Shown in pieces: positions 1 to 7,200 of a stretch of DNA of 12,165 bases. The first letter of the stretch is position 1. Every line of letters begins with the position of its first letter. This stretch comes from Bacteroidota bacterium (GTDB taxonomy: Bacteria > Bacteroidota > Ignavibacteria > UBA10030 > UBA8401). The translations under genes and the position numbers were made by a program. Under the pieces are notes generated by a model. That model saw only the letters and a list, made by a program, of their open reading frames with translations. It was not told the origin of the DNA and did not search any database. The stretch spans positions 1 through 12,165 of the forward strand of contig JANXZD010000119.1 of NCBI GenBank assembly GCA_025355705.1. Direction: 5' to 3'.

Positions 1-704
1 ACAAAGAAACCATTCCGATGTATCAATTATTATTCGGAGATGGTTCGCATCTCGGTCTTTCCATCACCTATGTATTGCAGCCGGCGCCCAATGGAATTGC
101 TGAATCGTTCATTCTGGGAGAACAATTCATCGGCAAGGATAATGTTACATTAGTTCTGGGTGATAATATCTTTTACGGTCAATTAGATTTCTTTTATAAT
201 GCACTGAAGCGAAAAGAAGGTGCAACGATCTTCGGATATCGAGTAAACGATCCTGAACGTTATGGCGTGGTTGATTTTGATAAGAGCGGCAAAGCACTTT
301 CCATTGAAGAAAAACCGAAACAGCCAAAATCGAATTATGCCGTTCCCGGTTTATATGTTTATGATAACCGCGTTGTTGATATTTCGAAGAATATGAAACC
401 ATCGTCGCGAGGAGAGTTAGAGATCACCGATGTGAATAATTTCTATCTTAACGAAAGCAAGTTGAATGTTGAAAAGATTGGACGCGGAGTTGCCTGGCTT
501 GATACTGGAACTCCCGAAGCATTATTGCAGGCATCGAATTTTTTTGGTGTTATTGAAGATCGCCAAGGTCTGAAAGTAGCCTGCATCGAAGAGATTGCAT
601 ACATGATGAAATTTATCGACCATGCGCAATTCGAAAATGTGATCAACGGAATTCCGCCTTCGGCATATCGTTTATACCTCGAAAAAATCTTGAGAGAGGA
701 ATAG
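1..704 (+). CDS. rfbA: Glucose-1-phosphate thymidylyltransferase, 5'-truncated by window edge
   Basis: RfbA/RmlA joins dTTP and glucose-1-phosphate to give dTDP-glucose, the first step of dTDP-L-rhamnose synthesis, in the cytoplasm. The reading frame is open from base 3 to the first edge, so the Met at 18 is internal and the N-terminal nucleotide-binding G-rich loop lies outside the window. Numbering from that Met, the visible hallmarks are FGDGSHLGL (6-14), LVLGDNIFYG (45-54, with the catalytic/metal Asp at 49), NDPERYGVV, the EEKP motif (97-100), GLYVYD (111-116), GELEITD (132-138) and WLDTGT (160-165, with the second metal-site Asp). The C-terminal 'RQGLKVACIEEIAY' region is also standard for this family. 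About 60 residues are missing compared with the usual roughly 290. It stops one base before rfbC, so the two are almost certainly co-transcribed. Recognition as RmlA is firm; only its start is unknown. Confidence 0.96.
   Translation, partial: KETIPMYQLLFGDGSHLGLSITYVLQPAPNGIAESFILGEQFIGKDNVTLVLGDNIFYGQLDFFYNALKRKEGATIFGYRVNDPERYGVVDFDKSGKALSIEEKPKQPKSNYAVPGLYVYDNRVVDISKNMKPSSRGELEITDVNNFYLNESKLNVEKIGRGVAWLDTGTPEALLQASNFFGVIEDRQGLKVACIEEIAYMMKFIDHAQFENVINGIPPSAYRLYLEKILREE
693..700 (+). promoter_or_regulatory. Shine-Dalgarno for rfbC inside the end of rfbA
   Basis: AGAGAGGA lies in the last codons of rfbA, five bases before the rfbC ATG at 706. It fixes the rfbC start and, with the one-base gap to the rfbA stop, suggests translational coupling. 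Confidence 0.6.
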
Positions 705-705
705 G

Positions 706-1254
706 ATGGATTTTCAACACACGCCATTGTCGGGTATTGTAATTATTCAACCTAAAGTGATAAGCGATGAAAGAGGAATTTTTTTTGAATCGTTCAGTGA
801 AGAGCGATATGAAAAAATATGCGGTGTTCGGTTTATACAAGACAACGTTTCGGAATCGGTGAAAGATACGATTCGCGGATTACACTATCAGGTTGGCGAA
901 TTTGCTCAAGGAAAATTGTGTCAGGTCTTATCCGGAACCGTGATCGATGTCGCTGTTGATATTCGTTTTGGATCACCGACGTTCGGGCAATATTTTTCAG
1001 TGGAGCTTTCCTCCAACAATAATAAACAGTTATGGATTCCCCCCGGTTTTGCACACGGATTTTCCGTACTATCAGAGAAGGCTACCTTCCATTATAAATG
1101 TTCGGCATATTATTCCAAAGCACATGAACGTTCTATTCGTTTCAATGATTCTGTACTTAGTATAGATTGGAAAGTGACCAATCCTATTATTTCTCCCAAA
1201 GATTTGACCGCACCGTTATTTGCCGATATGCAAAAAGATTTTATCATTTCGTAA
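706..1254 (+). CDS. rfbC: dTDP-4-dehydrorhamnose 3,5-epimerase
   Basis: RfbC/RmlC epimerises dTDP-4-keto-6-deoxyglucose at C3 and C5, the third step of dTDP-L-rhamnose synthesis. It is a small cytoplasmic cupin, and 182 aa is the normal full length. Family signatures are ERGIFFESF (22-30), QDNVSES (45-51), RGLHYQ (57-62, carrying the catalytic His60), a cupin core GKLCQVLSGTVIDVAVDIR (69-87), WIPPGFAHGF (110-119), Tyr130 in FHYK (the expected general acid) and SPKD near 163-166, whose Asp corresponds to the catalytic-dyad Asp of the family. The ATG follows the rfbA stop by one base and has its own Shine-Dalgarno. No rmlB (4,6-dehydratase) or rmlD (reductase) follows, so those steps must be encoded elsewhere, perhaps upstream. 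Identification is secure. Confidence 0.96.
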   Translation: MDFQHTPLSGIVIIQPKVISDERGIFFESFSEERYEKICGVRFIQDNVSESVKDTIRGLHYQVGEFAQGKLCQVLSGTVIDVAVDIRFGSPTFGQYFSVELSSNNNKQLWIPPGFAHGFSVLSEKATFHYKCSAYYSKAHERSIRFNDSVLSIDWKVTNPIISPKDLTAPLFADMQKDFIIS

Positions 1255-1323
1255 TTGCATTATTGTCCTAAAATCACCAGTTTTGTTTGATTGTATCCTT
1301 TCAAAGAAGGGAAAGAATCTTAT

Positions 1324-1373
1324 TTGTACAGACATTGCACAGATCACACAGTGTGATTGCACTAACAGTACAA
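1324..1373. promoter_or_regulatory. Nested inverted repeat in the rfbC-to-surface-protein gap
   Basis: The 169-base gap between rfbC and the next gene holds a perfect palindrome ATCACAC-A-GTGTGAT at 1343-1357. It is flanked by an outer inverted pair TTGTAC (1324-1329) and GTACAA (1368-1373). The heptamer ATTGCAC also occurs twice as a direct repeat, at 1334-1340 and 1356-1362. The centres of the two inverted repeats nearly coincide (about 1348.5 and 1350). This could be an operator for a dimeric regulator of the downstream gene, or a transcript hairpin. It is not a typical intrinsic terminator, since no U-run follows directly. No convincing promoter boxes could be assigned. The symmetry is seen; function is unknown. 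Confidence 0.35.
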
Positions 1374-1423
1374 GAGAATGAATTACTTTACTTTTTAATG
1401 TTAACATTGAGAAGCTTAACTGA

Positions 1424-4153
1424 ATGAATAGACTTATTGCTTTTTTGGTTCTGTTTTTAGGATTGACGCTCAAATCTGCAGCGGTAACAACCTTGTCGAT
1501 CAACAATCTCCCGTATTCACTTCAAGTAGGAGACACGTTGTTGGTGTTTGCGTCAGGGGGAACTGCACCGTATACTTGGACATCAAGCAATCCGGGAGCA
1601 ATAACAGTTACTCAGTTTGATTCGATCACTGCTCGAATTATTGTATTGTCTTCCATGCCCAATGTAACTATCCATATTGATGATATTCTCAGCGATACAG
1701 GAAATCAAATCGTACATGTATTTGATTATAAGACTCGCATTGGTAATGCATCCTTTTTCACCGGCGACACAGTTTTGGTTCCTATCTATTACAGTAATAA
1801 AGTCAATTCTGTCGGTCTATTATCGGCGGATATTTCTCTTCCTTACGATACAACACTATTTAAGTTTATTGGATTCAACAAGATCGGCACATTGTCAAGC
1901 CCCATGACGGTTATCTCAAATCAAGTATTCGATACCATTAAATTTGGTGTCGCGGCAATTGTACCCATAGGAATAACTGAAGAACAAGTCTTTCTGATGA
2001 TTCGCTTTGTTTCAAAAACTACGGTGATCACATCGCAAAGTAGTCCGTTGCATTTTACAAAATTTCTAGTGAACGAGTCCATTTCCGGAGCCTTTGTTAA
2101 TGGCATGCTGACTGTCGATCCAATTCCAAATTTTCCTCCGGTGTTTGTTAATGTTGCTTCGAATGCAACAATCAATGAAGGTGATAATTATTTATTTACG
2201 TTCTTGGCAACAGATGCAAACGGCCATGCGGTACATTATTTTTTAACAATGAATCCGGCGCCGGGTGTTGAAGCCTCAATTGATTCTATCACCGGACAAT
2301 TTATTTTTACTCCCTCCTATACGAGTGCAAATATTTATGTCTTCGAAGTGACTGCGAACGATGGAAATGGGATGACTACACAATACCAATTTACTCTTAC
2401 GGTGAACAATGTGAATCGCCCTCCAGCATTTTCGTCAATTTTTGCGGATACGATCTATGTTCTTGAAAATCAAAATTTCTTGTTTTATATGACTGCTACT
2501 GATGCTGACGGCGATTTTCTGCATTACTATGCATTCTCTCCATTGCCCGGCATGACGGTTGATTCAATTTCAGGTCTCATTCAATGGACACCAAATTTTA
2601 ATCAAGCTGGTGTTTACAATACCACGTTCAAGGTAAAAGATCCATTTGGTGCATATGACTCTAGATATGTTGTATTTATCGTGGTGAACTTGAATCAAGC
2701 ACCATCATTCACTACTGTGTTACCGGATACAACAGTAGCGGAAAATCAATTTCTTACATTCAATTATAAAGCAACAGATCCGGACTTAGATTCATTATTA
2801 TTTATTTTAATAAAACCAGTTGTTGGAATGTCGGTTATGCCGAAAGGCCTGTTGCAATGGCAACCTTCGTACACTCAAGCAGGAATAGAGACGGTTATAG
2901 TATTGGTTCACGATGGTTTTGGTGGTGTGGCTCTTGATACCGCTATTATTACTGTTACTAATGTGAATAACCCGCCAATGTTCACCGTAACGATGAACGA
3001 TACTGTTGTTGCACGATTTGATACGCTGCGATTCCATTATTCAGGAACCGACCCCGATAGTCAAAGTGTCAATTTTTCATTGCAGACAAATCCGGTTGGA
3101 GCAACAATGTCATTGGCAGGAGATTTCGTGTGGAGTCCACCGCTTGCAGCAAACGGAATGTATAATTTTATTATTCAACTTACCGATGGCTTTTCAATAG
3201 TAAACGATACCGTGCAGGTGAAGGTCATTAGATTCGGAGATGTTAGTGGAAATGGAACGATCACATCGTTTGATGCAGGAATGATACTGCGCCATCTGGT
3301 AAGTGCTATTACGCTTAATGCAGTGCAGGTTCGTATTGGAGATGTTGACCGTGACACTGCTATTTCACCAATGGATGCTTCGTTGATACTTCAATATGCC
3401 GTCGGTCTTATCAATACATTCCCCGGCGGACTGGGAAAATTTTCTCAACGAACTGCGATACTATCAGCATTCTCATTTAAGATTGTTCCTTCGCAATCGA
3501 TGGGCGATTACGATCTTTTTGTTTCAGTGAACAAACCATCACAGGTATATGGAATGACCATGAGCTTACGATTTGATTCATCAATTATCGTCCCAAAAAA
3601 TATGAAGCAAACCGAACTAACCGATAGTATGGCAATGTCATATTTTTTCCCAAAGGGAAAAGCAAATCTTGCTCTCGCAGGAATTAAACCATTGAATACC
3701 ATCGGTGATATTGCTAAGTTCACGTTCACATTGAAGAACCCAGCCATAGCAACCGATGCAGTACTATTCACAATGGATAAGTTTGTGTTGAATGAGAAAG
3801 ATTTTACGAAAGATGTAGGAGGTATCACACTTTCTGTCAACAATGCAGCTGCAGTTCCTACGGATTATGCTCTTCAGCAGAATTTCCCGAATCCGTTCAA
3901 TCCGGCAACAACGATCAATTATCAATTGCCAAAGAACAGTAAAGTTTCCGTCAGTATTTATAATTTGTTAGGACAACTTGTAATCACACTGATAAATAAT
4001 GAACAGTCTGCCGGATACTATTCGATCAAATGGAACGGAAGTGATGCGTTTAACAGAACAGTTTCAAGCGGCGTTTATATATATAAGATTATCGCTGAGT
4101 CTCAGGACAAAAAATTATTTAGCGATACAAAAAAAATGCTCCTTATCAAATAA
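1424..4153 (+). CDS. Large T9SS-exported Ig-repeat protein with cohesin-like domains and a type I dockerin
   Basis: A 909-aa predicted cell-surface or secreted protein. Residues 1-20 form a Sec signal peptide (basic start, hydrophobic core, likely cut after SAA). Next come an Ig-like stretch (about 24-103), a cohesin-like domain (about 104-233, with GDTVLVPIYYSN and the LPYDTTLFKFIGF strand pair), four Ig/cadherin-like repeats (about 235-602, He_PIG type, with 'G.IQWTP.F.QAG.Y' motifs), a type I dockerin (605-664, two calcium loops starting at Asp606 and Asp640), a second cohesin-like domain (about 680-806) and a C-terminal T9SS sorting domain (about 812-909, QNFPNPFNPATT, then NLLGQ, SSGVYIYK and the terminal KKMLLIK). 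The whole protein has no cysteine. The ATG at 1424 is the choice because it begins the signal peptide; TGAGAAG at 1408-1414 is a weak ribosome site. It lies 68 bases before a related gene. No enzymatic domain is visible, so an adhesive or scaffold role is inferred. The sorting domain and dockerin are firm; the cohesin calls are moderate. Confidence 0.9.
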   Translation: MNRLIAFLVLFLGLTLKSAAVTTLSINNLPYSLQVGDTLLVFASGGTAPYTWTSSNPGAITVTQFDSITARIIVLSSMPNVTIHIDDILSDTGNQIVHVFDYKTRIGNASFFTGDTVLVPIYYSNKVNSVGLLSADISLPYDTTLFKFIGFNKIGTLSSPMTVISNQVFDTIKFGVAAIVPIGITEEQVFLMIRFVSKTTVITSQSSPLHFTKFLVNESISGAFVNGMLTVDPIPNFPPVFVNVASNATINEGDNYLFTFLATDANGHAVHYFLTMNPAPGVEASIDSITGQFIFTPSYTSANIYVFEVTANDGNGMTTQYQFTLTVNNVNRPPAFSSIFADTIYVLENQNFLFYMTATDADGDFLHYYAFSPLPGMTVDSISGLIQWTPNFNQAGVYNTTFKVKDPFGAYDSRYVVFIVVNLNQAPSFTTVLPDTTVAENQFLTFNYKATDPDLDSLLFILIKPVVGMSVMPKGLLQWQPSYTQAGIETVIVLVHDGFGGVALDTAIITVTNVNNPPMFTVTMNDTVVARFDTLRFHYSGTDPDSQSVNFSLQTNPVGATMSLAGDFVWSPPLAANGMYNFIIQLTDGFSIVNDTVQVKVIRFGDVSGNGTITSFDAGMILRHLVSAITLNAVQVRIGDVDRDTAISPMDASLILQYAVGLINTFPGGLGKFSQRTAILSAFSFKIVPSQSMGDYDLFVSVNKPSQVYGMTMSLRFDSSIIVPKNMKQTELTDSMAMSYFFPKGKANLALAGIKPLNTIGDIAKFTFTLKNPAIATDAVLFTMDKFVLNEKDFTKDVGGITLSVNNAAAVPTDYALQQNFPNPFNPATTINYQLPKNSKVSVSIYNLLGQLVITLINNEQSAGYYSIKWNGSDAFNRTVSSGVYIYKIIAESQDKKLFSDTKKMLLIK
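2126..3229 (+). repeat. Array of four Ig/cadherin-like protein repeats
   Basis: Four consecutive units of about 85-100 codons in the 909-aa protein, with boundaries near residues 235, 335, 427 and 518. Each begins with 'PPxF' or 'APSF', followed by a 'DT.V.E/A' strand, an 'ATDxDxD' calcium-type loop, 'G..W.P....AG.Y' and a final 'VxNVNxPP' linker. The units are diverged, so they are repeats at protein level rather than nucleotide repeats. Such units usually form an extended rod. Confidence 0.8.
3236..3415 (+). other. Type I dockerin domain
   Basis: Residues 605-664 of the 909-aa protein contain two 20-residue-type calcium-loop/helix motifs. Loop 1 is GDVSGNGTITSFDA (ligand positions Asp606, Ser608, Asn610, Thr612, Asp617), followed by helix AGMILRHLVS. 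Loop 2 is GDVDRDTAISPMDA (Asp640, Asp642, Asp644, Asp651), followed by helix SLILQYAVGL. This is the classical duplicated dockerin layout of about 60 residues. Dockerins bind cohesin domains in a calcium-dependent way. Here the domain is internal, between the Ig array and a cohesin-like domain, rather than terminal as in cellulosomal enzymes. Confidence 0.85.
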
Positions 4154-4221
4154 GACTGAAAAAATTCCGTGTTTGTTACGGACACCCTGTTGAATAATGG
4201 AATGTTATTTTTCGAAATATT

Positions 4222-7200
4222 ATGAAAACCTTAACTAGTTTTTTACTACACACAAGTCTTGCGATCCTACTTTTTTCGGTCCCGACATTTTCTTCGGGAA
4301 CGGATACGATATTTTTTTCAATACCAAAAGTAAACGCATTCCGCGGCGATACTGTTCGAATCCCATTGAACGTATCCACGCTGCTTTTTTCAGATTCGAT
4401 CTATTCAGGTGATATTACATTATCGTATGATACAACGGTAGTACAAATTCTTGGCGTTAAAGCTGATACGATATTATCTCACGGCTCATCATTATTCTTT
4501 AATCCGAGCTTAAAGAAAATAGGATTTGCCAGCGGCATTCGCATTGTAGGCGGGGGAGTTCTTTTAAAATTAGTAGCACGTTTACGTTCCACATCGACCA
4601 CATCTTCGCCGATTAATTTTGTGTCGGTGTTATTAAATGAAGGTGGTTTCATTATCAACACCACTAACGGAGAGATCAATCCTGTTAATCAGAATCCACA
4701 AATTGTAGCGTTTCCGGACACAATTTTTCGACAAGAGAATGCGTTGATAAAAGATACTGTCTCTGCATTCGATGGGGATTTTGAGCTACTCTCATTTTCA
4801 CTGCAGAACGCACCAAGTGGTATGACTATTCTTCCGGCAGGCTCAACGCAAAATATATTTCGAGCAGAGATCTCATGGATTCCCGGATTCAATCAGGCGG
4901 GTACCTATCCGGTAACACTCGTTGTGATTGATAACAAAGGGGGATTTGCTTCAAAAGTAATAACCTATCGAATTTTTGATGTCAACCGTTCACCCGTGTT
5001 TTCAATCCCTCCGCGAGATACGACGATCGATGAAAATACTCTTCTGACAATGTCTGTGAAAGCTGTTGATGCTGACAACGATTCTATAATATATGGGCTC
5101 AGTGGTGCACCGTTAGGAATGATCATTAATCCATTTGGAATAATTTCGTGGAAACCAAATTTTGCACAAGCCGGTATTTATACATTTGACGTTACGGCCG
5201 GTGATACAAAAGGACTACCGACAAAAGCGTCGGTTACAGTTACCGTTATCAATGTTAATCAACCGCCACAGTTTACTTCAACAATGCGCGATACCGTCAT
5301 ATATGATACGACAAGATTAACATTCAAATATTCTGCATTCGATCCTGATAATGACGAAATATTTTTCTCTTTGCTAAATGGTCCACAGGGTGCCAATATT
5401 GATCTCGGCGGAAATTTCAATTTTAAACCTCAACAGAATCAACTAGGTTTGTTTTTTATTATCGTACAGGTAAAAGATGGAATCTCAACCGCTATTGATA
5501 CTGCACGTATTTTAATTTTGCAAAGCAATAATTCACCGTTCTTTACCAAGGGACTTCCGGATACGACCATTAATGCCAATTCACCATTCATATTTCAATA
5601 TTCAGCGTCCGATGTCGATATTGCCGATACCTTATCATTCGGTTTATTCTTCGGTCCACAGGGAGCAAATATTTCACCAAAAGGATTGTTGAGTTGGACG
5701 CCGAGTTCATTTCAAGCGGGAATAAATCTGATCATTGTTGGGGTCACCGATGGGAAGGGCGGAACACTTGATACAGCGATTGTGAGTGTCCAAAATGTTA
5801 ACAGATCTCCAAAATTTATTACAACACTTCCGGATATTTTTGTTCCGGTCGATACCATCCTGAATTTTAAATATTCTGCTGTTGATCCTGACAATGATAA
5901 TCTTACTTTTTCATTGATAAAATTTCCTTCTGGAGCTACGATTCAGAAAGACGGGATATTTTCTTGGAAGCCATCGGCGGCACAATTAGGAAGAGATACT
6001 ATTATTGCTGCGGTAACCGATGGTATTCTTATTGTTCAAGATACCTCAATTGTTTCGGTGATCGGTTTCCCATCGGTGAGTTTCTCTCCGAATAATATTG
6101 ATTTTGGTTCCATAAATTTTGGCGGTTCAAAAATTTTACCTATAACAATAACGAACAGCGGTATAACATCTTTGAACATTGTTCTGCAACAGTTTAATCT
6201 ACAACCTGATCCAAATTTTATTATTGATACAACCGGTATTTCGTCAATTGCTCCAGGAGCACAAAAGACCATCAACGTTACCTATCATCCCAAATCGGTT
6301 GGTGGGCATAATACCGCCTATGGTTTCAAAACGAATGATCCAAAAAATCAGCTGCTTTTGGTAAATGCCAATGGAGCTGCAATTGCAAAACTAGCAGTCG
6401 CTAAAAAATTATTGGTGGATACACTGCATAATTCTTCTCTTTCATTTACAGATTCGACCAGAGGCATCAGTCAGTTATTTAAATTTTTTGAACAAAGTGG
6501 AATTCAAATATCGCTGACAGGTTCTCTGCTCAGTCCTTCAGGAAACGACATTCTATTACTGATCGCACCACAAAAGAATTTTTCGAGATCAGAAATTGAT
6601 TCTGTAAAAAAATTTGTTACCAATGGAGGTTTATTGATTGCGCTTGGAAATTCGGCAATAGAAGGGAATAATACCGCTGCATTAAATTCATTGTTAAAAG
6701 ATACAACATGGACAACAAATCTTGCGCTCGATTCAAATGTTGTGGTCGACCCTTCAAGTTTTTATTCCGATACACTGGCTCCAATGTTAACGACATTTGT
6801 TGATGCAAAACATCCATATTTTACGAATGTTGATACACTTGTATTTTTTGGAAGTGCAAGTGTAACAGTTCTTGGAACGGCAGTTCCATTGATTACAACG
6901 ACACCAAAGGGAAAAACGATCGGAGGACAAAGCCGTACCCAACCTGTTGTTGCCGGTCTCAGCAAGATTGGTAAGGGAAAAATTTTGTTGCTTGGAGATG
7001 CTGATGTTTGGTATGTGGGTTCTGCTAAACAACAGGCTCAGCCGAATATTTCGATCAAAGACAATCTTACCTTTGCGATCAACGTGTTCAGTGTAACAGA
7101 AGATTATGAAGTGAAACTTCCGAACAAAACATTTAATGAGCGATATCAATTGGTCAGTATTCCGTTCGATCTTGAAAATTCTGATGTCGCATCAGTCCTT

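Noticed and set aside
1343..1357. Palindrome resembling a CRP-type site
   Set aside because: CRP sites read TGTGA-N6-TCACA; here the half-sites are in the opposite order (TCACA then TGTGA, three bases apart), so a CRP call is not supported, though the symmetry is real.
3508..3843. Open frame of 111 codons on the minus strand
   Set aside because: Antisense to the second cohesin-like domain of the 909-aa protein and without any domain signature.
1424..4153. Cellulosome component
   Set aside because: A dockerin and cohesin-like domains are present, but there is no cellulase or carbohydrate-binding module, and the T9SS sorting domain indicates an FCB bacterium rather than a cellulosomal clostridium.
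6787..7149. Open frame of 120 codons on the minus strand
   Set aside because: Antisense to the GATase-like domain of the giant protein, with no family motif and an odd composition; a shadow.
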